Source: Meiothermus sp. QL-1 (GTDB lineage Bacteria > Deinococcota > Deinococci > Deinococcales > Thermaceae). Taken from it: 64,000 bases of DNA. The stretch spans positions 62,001 through 126,000 of the forward strand of contig NZ_QQSV01000004.1 of NCBI RefSeq assembly GCF_003351145.1. Reading direction: 5' to 3'. Shown here piece by piece: positions 9,401 through 16,235 of this stretch (positions are counted from its first letter, which is position 1; every line of letters starts with the position of its first letter). The position numbers and the translations under genes were made by a program. The notes under the pieces were generated by a model. It saw nothing but the letters and a program-made list of their open reading frames with translations. It ran no database searches and had not been told where the DNA came from.

Positions 9401-9487
9401 CTTCCCTCCGCCGGCATTACCCGGATCAGGTTCCAAGGGTTGCTGGGATATACCCAGCTCTCAGCCCCTTGTTCAGGGCACCCCTAG
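9401..9487 (-). promoter_or_regulatory. TPP riboswitch controlling the thi operon
   Basis: Read on the minus strand, AGGGGTGCCC...GGGCTGAGA is the P2/P3 side and ACCTGATCCGGGTAATGCCGGCGGAGGGA is the highly conserved P4/P5 thiamine-binding side of the THI element. An insert stem (GCTGGGTATATCCCAGC) sits between them. The element ends about 85 nt before the thiE start, so control of translation or termination in that gap is likely. Binding of thiamine pyrophosphate would turn off thiE-S-G-O-C-D. Confidence 0.95.
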
Positions 9488-9498
9488 CCTGTGCCCCC

Positions 9499-9504
9499 AC
9501 TATA
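9499..9504 (-). promoter_or_regulatory. -10 box for the thi operon
   Basis: TATAGT on the minus strand lies about 12 nt upstream of the riboswitch 5' side, the correct distance for transcription to begin at the aptamer. The -35 is not recognisable. The promoter lies within 35 bp of the end of the truncated csm6 gene, so a recombination joint is close by. Confidence 0.55.
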
Positions 9505-9534
9505 GCACGGCCTGTAGGAGAGGTGTGGGCTCAC

Positions 9535-10002
9535 TCACACACGGCACAGGAAGAAGAAGCCCGCGGCCGCCAGCCCCGCGCTCATGGCCTTGGTGCCGCT
9601 GGTGAGGTCCAGGACCACGGGCACGTCCGGGTGCTTTTCCAAAAGGTCCTTCACGTGGCGGTAGATGGCCCCCACGTCGCTTTTGCCAATCTCCAGGGGA
9701 TAGATGTCCTTCCCCGTCTCCTGGCGCAGGCGGGAGAGGAAGGAGGCGCTTTCCGGGGTGTGGAGCACATACACCTTCTCCGCCCCCGCCCCCAGGACGG
9801 CCAGGACCGTGGCCTCCGGGCTTGTGCCCAGGGTGTGGATGGAAACGGCAAAGGGCTGCCGGCTGGGGTAGACCCTGGGCTCCCGGCGCCAAAGCTCCAG
9901 GAGGGCCGGCCAGACCCGCTCCTGGTAAAGGGCCTGGGGGTTTCCCCCAGCCCTCACCGCCTCCTTGTAGGCCTGCCATAGGCTTTCTAACACCTGGTCC
10001 AT
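9535..10002 (-). pseudogene. csm6: Truncated csm6: CARF domain only, HEPN ribonuclease domain lost
   Basis: From the ATG at 10000-10002 the 155 residues look like the N-terminus of Thermus type III-A Csm6. They hold a helical lead, then a Rossmann-like CARF domain with SIHTLGTSPEATVLAVL, KVYVLHTPES, and the ligand-binding DLTSGTKAMSAG near the end. A TGA follows directly after GFFFLCRV, where intact Csm6 continues for some 300 residues into linker and HEPN domains. The piece could still bind cyclic oligoadenylate, perhaps acting as a sponge or ring nuclease, but truncation by rearrangement is simpler. An in-frame ATG at 10047 overlaps the HEPN gene. TATGTT six nt before the start may be a -10. 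Confidence 0.7.
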
Positions 10003-10016
10003 ACCCCAAACATACC

Positions 10017-10544
10017 CTAGGCCCGGCGCCGGAGGGGTTTGGGCCAAAGGAAGACCCGCCTGGCCAGCTCCAGGGGGCGGGCCGCCATGGATCTCCCGGG
10101 AACCTGCAGGGGGCGGTTTCCTGGAGGCAGGTTAGGCGCCTGGGCCCGCGGGGGCTCAATCACGGTAATCCTAAAGGGCGGAGGCGGTGGGAAGTCCTGC
10201 AGAACTTCCAGGGCAAGCTGCAGCTCCTGCCAGTGGTAGTAGCCCTGCCGCTCCAAAAAGAGGAGAAGCCTTGCCACCCTCAGGGAAGCCCAGCGCAGGT
10301 TTTCCTCCGAAAGGGGAGCGCGCTCATGGATGACCCGGTTGCGCAGGGCGATCAGCTCCCAAAGGCCCCTCACCAGCTCCCCATCCTGCTCCTGCAGGTA
10401 CCCCTCCACCTGGGCCATCTTCTGGCCCAGGGTCCCCTCGGGGAAAGCCCCCAAGCGCTCCAGACCCTCCTCCAGGAGGAAGATGAGGCGGACAAAATCC
10501 CCCAGGATGTCCCCGGTACGTTTCCATTCAAACTGGAATTCCAT
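10017..10544 (-). CDS. HEPN-domain protein, probable ribonuclease or toxin
   Basis: 175 residues, family not recognised by name. About residues 1-105 are all-helical and contain LIALRNRVIHERAPL, which has the RNxxxH (R-x4-H) active-site motif of HEPN ribonucleases, in the right place between two long helices. The rest is a Pro-rich, basic tail (residues about 115-175) with no clear fold. It starts 3 nt after the VWA-like gene stops and ends 14 nt before the csm6 fragment. Csm6's own HEPN is a different sequence, so this is not its missing half. No obvious minimal nucleotidyltransferase antitoxin partner is adjacent. Confidence 0.65.
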   Translation of the reverse strand: MEFQFEWKRTGDILGDFVRLIFLLEEGLERLGAFPEGTLGQKMAQVEGYLQEQDGELVRGLWELIALRNRVIHERAPLSEENLRWASLRVARLLLFLERQGYYHWQELQLALEVLQDFPPPPPFRITVIEPPRAQAPNLPPGNRPLQVPGRSMAARPLELARRVFLWPKPLRRRA

Positions 10545-10547
10545 ACG

Positions 10548-11261
10548 TCACCAGAAACCGCACACCCGCGGGGAGGCCCCATAGCCCACCAGCCTTCCCC
10601 CCGAAGCCTGGACCAACTCCTCCCAGAAGGCGCGGATGGAGGTGGTGAGCCGGGCATTGGCGTTCCTGTCGTCCCCGGCGGTGAGCCCGGCAAAGCAAAC
10701 CTCCTGGTCCTTCAGGTTGGGCAACCCCAGCTTCTGGCGAACCCGCTCCAGGAGTTTGCGGCGCACCTCCGGCCGCTCCAGTTTGAGGGTGTAGTCGTAG
10801 AGGTTCACCAGCTCAGATTGCTCAAAGCCGTGCACCAGAAGGAGGATCCGCCCCTTGCCCCTGGCCCGCTCCCCCGCAGCCTTCAGGGCGGCCACGATCT
10901 CCGTACCCCGGGTGCACTCGGCGATGGCCCGTTGCCGCAGCCCATCAAAGGCCTTCAGGGCCTCCTGGTGGAAGGTCTTTTTGAAGCGCTCCAGCTTAAA
11001 CCTGGGGGTGTTCAGGGCATCCGGGGTTTCCAGCACGCGGATAGGCGCGGTATAGGAACGACCGGTAACAGGCGCTAGGGTGAGCCGCAAGGAGGCGTTG
11101 AGGAGCTTTTCCGAAAGCCTGGGGAGAACCTCCTCCGCCAGCATCTCCCGGTAGCCGTTTTGCACCCCTCGAGGCGCACTGCACCCCAGGGCCACCAGCA
11201 CCTGGTACTCCTCCTTGCCGCCCATGAAGGGCAGGGTGAAGAACAGAAGGAGCTTGATCAT
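10548..11261 (-). CDS. VWA-like protein with degenerate metal site
   Basis: 237 residues. The order of blocks fits a von Willebrand factor A fold: a first strand YQVLVALGCSAPR, a middle TEIVAALKAAG helix, strand ILLLVHGFEQS, then a late FWEELVQASGGRLVGYG. The usual DxSxS metal motif is replaced by ALGCS and the later Asp by His, so metal binding is probably lost. The first 15 residues are hydrophobic and may anchor it. The ATG overlaps the stop of the membrane-protein gene. The assignment rests on pattern recognition alone. Confidence 0.5.
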   Translation of the reverse strand: MIKLLLFFTLPFMGGKEEYQVLVALGCSAPRGVQNGYREMLAEEVLPRLSEKLLNASLRLTLAPVTGRSYTAPIRVLETPDALNTPRFKLERFKKTFHQEALKAFDGLRQRAIAECTRGTEIVAALKAAGERARGKGRILLLVHGFEQSELVNLYDYTLKLERPEVRRKLLERVRQKLGLPNLKDQEVCFAGLTAGDDRNANARLTTSIRAFWEELVQASGGRLVGYGASPRVCGFW

Positions 11262-12208
11262 ACAGCCGGCCGAGCCTCCTTGGGGGGCTCAGGAGGTTCA
11301 GGCGAAGGAGGCAAGCGGGGCGGCTCCAAGGGAGGCAGGGCTCCGGTGAACTCCGGTGCGGGGTCCCAGTTGGGCCAGGCCCGGGAAAACCCCCGCCAGT
11401 AGGCCGCCACTTCCTCTCGGAAACGGGCCCCCAGGTAGTCCAGGTGGCGCTGGGTCTGCTGGTGGAGGAAGAAGAGCCTGCTGGAAAGGAGCTTTTCCTG
11501 GTTCTGCAAAAGGTAGTACCGCCGCAGGAGAAGCTCCCGCTCATGGGGCGTTTTGTAGCCCAAAAATACGGTGAAGGCCACCAGGCCTAACCCCAGGACC
11601 AAAAGCGCCACCAAGGCCCAGGTTCCGGGAGCAGGGTCCCCGGCGATGAGGGCCATGCGGCGGGTGAACTCAAAGCGCAAAAAGGCAAAGGTGGCGGCCA
11701 TGGCCAAAGGGATGAGCCCCATGACCGAGGCCAGGACATAAGCTCCCTTGCGGAACTGGTTGCCCGCCTCATGCCCCATCCAGAACATGACCAGGGTGGC
11801 GATGGCCGAGACCACGTAGGCCTCCAGCTGGCTCAGTTCCAGGGTGTCCATGGCCAGCTTGTTGTAGACCAGCTCTGCGGAGAACACCGCGGTGATGAGG
11901 CCCCGCCTGCCCCACTCCGCCCACATGTGGGCGAATACCTCGGGGGTGGGTTCGTCCTTTCCCACCACCCCTTCCAGGGCCTGGCGCTGGGTGCGGACCT
12001 GAAGAAGCCTTTGTTCCAGCTTTGCCCGCTTGCGGTGGTACCGGTAGAGCAGGGCTTCCATAGCCCGGCGGTAGCGCTGGGCCAGCTCCTGGGGAAAGGC
12101 GGGAGGGGACAGGTAAGCCAAGGAGGCGTGCTTGCGGGATAGGCGCTTGCTGTCCCGGCCGCCGTACCAGTAGGCCCGGATGTTCCTAAGGGTTGCTAGC
12201 AGGCCCAT
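11258..12208 (-). CDS. Membrane protein with coiled-coil flanks, unknown function
   Basis: 316 residues from the ATG at 12206-12208 (GAGG upstream). A charged N-terminal region with a helix RAKLEQRLLQVRTQRQALEG is followed by three hydrophobic spans: YVVSAIATLVMFWMG, YVLASVMGLIPLAMAATFAFL and WALVALLVLGLGLVAFTVFLGY. Next comes a second helical stretch rich in Arg/Leu/Gln (LLLRRYYLLQNQEKLLSSR), and then a Pro-rich tail. No family recognised. It overlaps the coiled-coil gene before it and the VWA-like gene after it, so the products probably act together at the membrane. Confidence 0.6.
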   Translation of the reverse strand: MGLLATLRNIRAYWYGGRDSKRLSRKHASLAYLSPPAFPQELAQRYRRAMEALLYRYHRKRAKLEQRLLQVRTQRQALEGVVGKDEPTPEVFAHMWAEWGRRGLITAVFSAELVYNKLAMDTLELSQLEAYVVSAIATLVMFWMGHEAGNQFRKGAYVLASVMGLIPLAMAATFAFLRFEFTRRMALIAGDPAPGTWALVALLVLGLGLVAFTVFLGYKTPHERELLLRRYYLLQNQEKLLSSRLFFLHQQTQRHLDYLGARFREEVAAYWRGFSRAWPNWDPAPEFTGALPPLEPPRLPPSPEPPEPPKEARPAV

Positions 12209-12596
12209 GCTCCACCTCGGGGAAAAGGCTGTCCAGGTCCAGGGAGACCCCATGCTTGGCCATTAGGGTTGCGGCCTTCCTCCGCGCCTTGGACCATTCC
12301 AGGGCCAGGCGCTTTTGAAAGGCCTCCTCCCTCTGGCGCAACTCCTCTTCAAGATGCTTCAGGCGAAGCTCCTCCCGCAGAAGGGCCCGGTCCAGGAGGG
12401 GTTTGGGGTAGCGCCCTTCCGCCTCCAGGGCCTTCAGGTAGTCCAGGTTGCGCAAGAACTCCTCTCGGGAGCGCTCCAGGGGTTGGCAGGCCTTGCGGTG
12501 CTTGGCTTGCATCCTGATGACCCTCTGCCGGGTGGCCTCCGCGAGGGCCAAAAGGCGGGCCTTTAGGGCATCAGGCGAGGCGCTTTTGGCCAGCAT
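12186..12596 (-). CDS. Small coiled-coil protein, unknown function
   Basis: 136 residues, almost entirely charged helix. A basic first half (ATRQRVIRMQAKHRKACQPL) leads into a long Glu/Arg/Leu heptad-like run (LREELRLKHLEEELRQREEAF). It is the first gene of the coiled-coil/membrane/VWA-like/HEPN operon and overlaps the next gene by 23 nt. No family recognised; it could be a structural or regulatory partner of the membrane protein. Confidence 0.6.
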   Translation of the reverse strand: MLAKSASPDALKARLLALAEATRQRVIRMQAKHRKACQPLERSREEFLRNLDYLKALEAEGRYPKPLLDRALLREELRLKHLEEELRQREEAFQKRLALEWSKARRKAATLMAKHGVSLDLDSLFPEVEHGPASNP

Positions 12597-12640
12597 GGCG
12601 AAGGCATGGTATCAAAACCGGGGGCGTTCCAGCGTTCACC

Positions 12641-12676
12641 TGCCCTTGACAAAAGGAGAGTCTGCCCCTTGACCAA
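12641..12676 (+). repeat. Tandem direct repeat with -35-like cores in a divergent promoter region
   Basis: TGCCCTTGACAAA (12641-12653) and TGCCCCTTGACCAAA (12663-12676) repeat with a shift of 22-23 nt, two helical turns. The second TTGACC (12669-12674) followed 18 nt later by GATAAG (12693-12698) makes a fair plus-strand promoter for the fragment at 12707. The repeats could bind a dimeric regulator. Just downstream GCCCTTTTGGGC (12678-12689) is a small dyad. Confidence 0.4.
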
Positions 12677-12706
12677 AGCCCTTTTGGGCAAAGATAAGTA
12701 AGATGG

Positions 12707-12841
12707 ATGCCAATGCCAAGGGCCGTTCTGGTGTCGGTTTTGGGAAGCGACCCTGCCACCACTGCCTTAGGGGTGAAGCTCCTCCTAAGCAAGTTGTCAT
12801 CAGAAAGCTTGGCGGTTTTCTTGCTGGAGGATGGTGCACCT
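12707..12841 (+). pseudogene. N-terminal fragment of a Rossmann/CARF-like gene
   Basis: From ATG at 12707 the reading frame gives MPMPRAVLVSVLGSDPATTA and continues through LLLSKL to AVFLLEDGAP, a beta-alpha-beta start like those of CARF proteins. It stops making sense at 12842, exactly where the oppositely oriented cobB stub begins; the frame then ends at a TAG (12863-12865). It has its own promoter-like sequence. Only about 45 residues survive, so the family is a guess. Confidence 0.4.
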
Positions 12842-12940
12842 AAAGCCCAGCTCCCTAAGGCGTAGGAGCAGGGCCAGGGCCACCGTGGTCTTCCCTGCCC
12901 CCGAGTGGGGGGCGGCCAGGAGGAGCCTAGGGGTCCGCAT
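12842..12940 (-). pseudogene. cobB: Cobyrinate a,c-diamide synthase, N-terminal stub
   Basis: The 33 residues MRTPRLLLAAPHSGAGKTTV and on to LLRLRELGF are the N-terminal P-loop (GAGKTT) of CobB/CbiA glutamine amidotransferases. Real CobB proteins continue for over 400 residues; here the match ends at 12842 and unrelated sequence follows, with a stop soon after. The ATG overlaps the end of the following small gene by 14 nt, the arrangement expected for an originally coupled pair. Confidence 0.65.
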
Positions 12941-13253
12941 CCCTTTCTAGGCTAAAGTACCAGTCCCGGTAGGGGGTGTTCTCCACCCGCCTCCCCGTGT
13001 AGTCCGGCCCTTCCCCCCACCAGGGGGGCCCCCGCTCCCCCAGGGCCCGCTTGGCCTCGTCCACCCTTCGGCGGGCCTCTTTGAGGGCCTCCAAGTCCCC
13101 CCGCCCTCTGGCCTCCCGCACCGCCCGCCGGGCCTGCATCAGGGCCTTCACCCAGCGTGCCCGCTCCTCCGGGAGAAGGCTTGGGTCCGTGCAACGCCAA
13201 AGCCTCCCCTTGGCCACGAAGTAGCGCCCATCGGGGGTTCTGGGGTAACGCAT
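12927..13253 (-). CDS. Small conserved Thermaceae protein, function unknown
   Basis: 108 residues, starting MRYPRTPDGRYFVAKGRLWRC. The middle is a charged helix (ALMQARRAVREARGRGDLEALKEARRRVDEAKRAL) and the end is rich in Trp/Tyr/Asp. I believe similar small proteins occur in Thermus, but know no function. It overlaps the start of the cobB stub, and with it seems to be a leftover of a cobalamin locus. Confidence 0.6.
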   Translation of the reverse strand: MRYPRTPDGRYFVAKGRLWRCTDPSLLPEERARWVKALMQARRAVREARGRGDLEALKEARRRVDEAKRALGERGPPWWGEGPDYTGRRVENTPYRDWYFSLERDADP

Positions 13254-13259
13254 CGGAAG

Positions 13260-14222
13260 CTAAACCACCCGGCGCCTGAGCCAGGCCAGCGCCAGGCTGC
13301 CCGCAAGCGACAGCCCGGCCAGAAGGGCCAGGAGCCCCCCCACCTCTTCCTGCCGCACCCGCCAGACCATCTGGCGGGCCAGGCTGCGGTAGGTCTCCCT
13401 GAGCTGGCTGGCCGAATCAATGAAGAAGTAGGCCCCCTGGCCCACCCGGGCTATCTCCCGCAGGGTGGCCTCATCGAACTGGGCGGCTAGGGCATAGACC
13501 TCCGGCAGCCCCGGGACCGGGCCCTCGGTCACCCGGCCCACCCCGATGGCGTGGATGCGAATCTGCTGGCGGGCCGCCTCCTGCGCGGCCTCCAGCGGGT
13601 CCACCCCAGCCAGGCTGCGCCCATCGGTAAGAAGGATGATGGTGGCCAGGCTTCTGGGGTCCTGGACGTCCTGGCGCTCGGAGAGGGGGGGCAGGGCCGC
13701 GATGCTTTCCAGGATTGCATCGCCGATGGCGGTGCCCAGGTTCAGCTCGAGCCGGTCCACCGCTTCCAGCAGCCTCGCCCGGTCGGTGGTGAGGGGCACC
13801 ACCAGATGGGCATCGCGGGCAAAGGCCACCAGGGCCACCCGCAGGCCCGGGGGCAGCTCGCGCAGAAAGGTGCGCAAAGCCGCCCGCGCCGCCTCAAAGC
13901 GGCTCGGGGCCACGTCGGTGGCGCGCATGGACAGGCTCACATCCACCGCGAGCACCACCGCTGCGCGGGGGTCGGTCTGCGGAACCGGCAGACTGGGCCG
14001 GGCCAAAGCCAGCAGGGCCAGCACCAGGGCCAGCAGGTAGAGCAAGGCCGGCAGGTGCGGTCTTAAGTAGCCCTTGGGCAGCGCCCGGACCAGGCGGGCC
14101 CCGTCGGGCAGCAGCACCGCCGCCCCTCCCGGCCGCCTGAGGGCCTGCCAGTAGAGCCAAACCAGCAAAGGCACCAACAGCAGCAAGCCCAGAGCCCAGG
14201 GCCAAAGAAACCCCATCCCCAA
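13260..14222 (-). CDS. VWA-domain membrane protein (BatA/BatB-like), second copy
   Basis: 320 residues. Two N-terminal membrane spans (residues about 5-25 and 55-75), a VWA domain with an intact metal motif D-V-S-L-S (VVLAVDVSLSMRATD), TDGRSL later in the fold, and a C-terminal span near 295-312. This is the BatA/BatB topology. These proteins work with MoxR ATPases as envelope or metal-insertion chaperones. Last gene of the moxR operon, 4 nt after its paralogue. Confidence 0.82.
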   Translation of the reverse strand: MGMGFLWPWALGLLLLVPLLVWLYWQALRRPGGAAVLLPDGARLVRALPKGYLRPHLPALLYLLALVLALLALARPSLPVPQTDPRAAVVLAVDVSLSMRATDVAPSRFEAARAALRTFLRELPPGLRVALVAFARDAHLVVPLTTDRARLLEAVDRLELNLGTAIGDAILESIAALPPLSERQDVQDPRSLATIILLTDGRSLAGVDPLEAAQEAARQQIRIHAIGVGRVTEGPVPGLPEVYALAAQFDEATLREIARVGQGAYFFIDSASQLRETYRSLARQMVWRVRQEEVGGLLALLAGLSLAGSLALAWLRRRVV

Positions 14223-14226
14223 CCCC

Positions 14227-15285
14227 CTAAGGCACCCGCCGCTGCCAGCGCAGGCTCAGGCCCGCCCCCACCACCATCAAGGCCGCCGCCAGCCCTGAAA
14301 GCAGGAAGGAGATCTCGGTCCGGGTGCCCTCCCAGCGGATTACCGTGCCCAGCTCCTTCACGATTGCCCGCAAGGCCTCCTCGGTGGGGGGGTAGGTGTT
14401 CCTGCCCCCCGTGGCCTGGGCTAAAAGCTCCAGGTTCCTCGGCTCAAAGGGCACGTAGTAGTTGCGCCCCTCGAGCCGCATCACTGTCCCCCCCGGCTGG
14501 CCCATGGGGAAGGTATAGAGCTTCACATTGCTCTCCTTTGCGAAGCGGGCGGCCAGCTCCAGGCTGGCGCGGGTGGGAAGCTCGAAGTTGCCCCGCACGT
14601 TAGAGGCCCCATCGGAAATTATCACCACGCTGCCCGGGGGCAGGTCCTTGGGAGGGGCCTCCACCGAGGGCAGCTCGGGCACCCCCTGCAGGGGGTCGAT
14701 GGGGGCTAGGCCTGGGGGGGAAAGCTCCGGCGGGGGCCTCAATTGCCGCCGGCCGGGCAGCATCCGCACCGCGGTGACGATGGCGTTTTCAATCGAGGTG
14801 TTCTGCGCCGGTCCGAGCCGGTCTATGGCCTCCAAAATCCTCTGCCTATCGGTGGTAGGGAGCACCAACGCCGCGGCCGAGTCGGAAAAGCTCACCAGCC
14901 CAATCTGGGTGGTAGGGGGGGCCAGCTCCACAAACTTGCGGGCCGTGGCCTTGGCTGCCTCAAGGCGGTTTGGATTGAGGTCGGTAGCCAGCATGGAACG
15001 CGAAACATCCACGGCCAGCACCACCGCGGCCTTGTTGGTGGGCAAAGGTGGGCTCGCCACCGGCCGGGCCGCGGCCAAAAGCAGAAGGAACAGGGCCAAA
15101 AGCTGCAGGACCAGGGGCCAGCGCAGATGGGCTTTGGGCGGCTGGCGCACCACCGCAGCCCGAAGACGCGCCTCGGCAAAGGCCTCAGCGCTTTGGGCTC
15201 GGCGTCGCTGCACCCAGTAAAGAAACCCCAGCAGAAGCGGCAATACCAGCAAGAACCACAAAAACGCAGGCCAGGCAAAGCTCAT
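14227..15285 (-). CDS. VWA-domain membrane protein (BatA/BatB-like), first copy
   Basis: 352 residues, same plan as the gene after it: N-terminal spans, D-V-S-R-S metal motif in AVDVSRSMLATD, Thr in PPTTQIG, Asp in IISDGASN, and a C-terminal span. An inserted Pro-rich loop (about residues 185-220) makes it longer. The pair likely arose by duplication. The ATG overlaps the DUF58 stop. Confidence 0.82.
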   Translation of the reverse strand: MSFAWPAFLWFLLVLPLLLGFLYWVQRRRAQSAEAFAEARLRAAVVRQPPKAHLRWPLVLQLLALFLLLLAAARPVASPPLPTNKAAVVLAVDVSRSMLATDLNPNRLEAAKATARKFVELAPPTTQIGLVSFSDSAAALVLPTTDRQRILEAIDRLGPAQNTSIENAIVTAVRMLPGRRQLRPPPELSPPGLAPIDPLQGVPELPSVEAPPKDLPPGSVVIISDGASNVRGNFELPTRASLELAARFAKESNVKLYTFPMGQPGGTVMRLEGRNYYVPFEPRNLELLAQATGGRNTYPPTEEALRAIVKELGTVIRWEGTRTEISFLLSGLAAALMVVGAGLSLRWQRRVP

Positions 15286-16232
15286 TTTTGCCCCCTCCGG
15301 CGTAGGGTGAACTTCAGCAAGGGCTCGACCATGTCCTTTGCGGTGGAAAGGACAAGGGTATCCACCCGGGCCGAGCGGAAAATGCGCTCTAGCTCTGCCT
15401 CGCGGGCCTGCACCAGAGCCCGGTAGGCCCGGCGCACCCGGGGGTCGCTGGTGTCCAGCCAGACCTCCTCCCCGCTCTCGGGGTCGCGCAGGCGCAGCTC
15501 GCCGCCATCGGGCAGCTCGAGCTCGGCCGGGTCAAGGACGCGCACCGCCACCACGTCGTGGCGGTGGGCGAGACGCCTGAGCGAAGCGGCCCAGGGCGGC
15601 TCCTCTTGCGGGCTCAGGAAGTCCGAGACCACGAAAAGCAGCGCCCGGCGTCGAATTATCCGGGCCGCGTGCTCCAAAGCCCCCTCCAGCCCCTCCCCAC
15701 CCCGCCCGCCCCGGGTGAGCGGCAGGAGCTCGCGCAACAGCCGCAGCACCTGCCGGCGACCCACCCCGGGCGGCACCAGCCGCAGGCCCGCCTCCGAAAA
15801 GCCAAGCGCCCCTACCCTGTCGCCGTGGCGGGCCGCGATGGCCGCGGCCACCCCGGCAAACTCCAGGGCTACCTCAGCCTTCAGCGCCCGCCGGGTGCCG
15901 AAATTCATGGAGGCCGTGAGGTCCACAATCAGCCAGACCGTTACCTCCTTTTCCTCGCGGTACTGGCGGATGTGGAGCTTCCCGGTGCGGGCGGTCACGT
16001 TCCAGTCGATGCGCCGCACCTCGTCGCCGGGCTGGTACTCGCGCACCTCGGCCAAATCGAGGCTCGGTCCATAGAAGAAGCCCCTGTAGTCGCCGAACAA
16101 AAACCCGTCCAGCCGCCTGATGACCCTAAACTCCAGCCGGCGCAGGAGCTCCGCGGGCAGCAGGCGGGGCCGTGGGGCCTCCGGCTCTGGAGGCAGGGTG
16201 AGCTCTATTTTGCTCCGGCGTCGCCAGGGCAT
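15282..16232 (-). CDS. DUF58-family protein, MoxR partner
   Basis: 316 residues. The signature YQPGDEVRRIDWNVTARTGKLHIRQY identifies DUF58, followed by a VWA-like core with DLTASMNFGT in place of the metal motif. No membrane span, so cytoplasmic. DUF58 proteins are always linked to MoxR ATPases and VWA proteins, as here. Confidence 0.85.
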   Translation of the reverse strand: MPWRRRSKIELTLPPEPEAPRPRLLPAELLRRLEFRVIRRLDGFLFGDYRGFFYGPSLDLAEVREYQPGDEVRRIDWNVTARTGKLHIRQYREEKEVTVWLIVDLTASMNFGTRRALKAEVALEFAGVAAAIAARHGDRVGALGFSEAGLRLVPPGVGRRQVLRLLRELLPLTRGGRGGEGLEGALEHAARIIRRRALLFVVSDFLSPQEEPPWAASLRRLAHRHDVVAVRVLDPAELELPDGGELRLRDPESGEEVWLDTSDPRVRRAYRALVQAREAELERIFRSARVDTLVLSTAKDMVEPLLKFTLRRRGQK

Positions 16233-16235
16233 GGT

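Larger units (their letters stand above)
4721..13253. other. Thermus-like segment: thi operon plus CRISPR-remnant patch
   Basis: All genes here lie on the minus strand except one fragment. They read like Thermus proteins, carry the context CCTCGAGG rather than GCTCGAG, and end exactly at the LON stop on one side. The segment contains two broken CARF-type genes and a cobB stub, which are hard to explain by vertical inheritance alone. I propose acquisition from a Thermus relative followed by deletions. No att repeats, tRNA or integrase were seen, so the borders are guesses. Codon-usage and k-mer comparison would test it. Confidence 0.4.

Noticed and set aside
9535-10544. The HEPN protein as the missing effector half of Csm6
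   Set aside because: It is upstream rather than downstream of the CARF part, has its own start, and its motif spacing (RNRVIH) and context differ from the Csm6 HEPN.
12571-12792. A 73-codon minus-strand frame upstream of the coiled-coil gene
   Set aside because: It covers the divergent promoter region and the opposite-strand fragment, and shows no transposase or other motif.
12703-12843. A 46-codon plus-strand frame with a CHHC motif
   Set aside because: The overlapping frame from 12707 gives a far more protein-like sequence and fits the promoter spacing better.
12600-12945. Possible insertion sequence between the coiled-coil gene and cobB
   Set aside because: No terminal inverted repeats, target duplication or transposase residues were seen; end-joining explains the joint.
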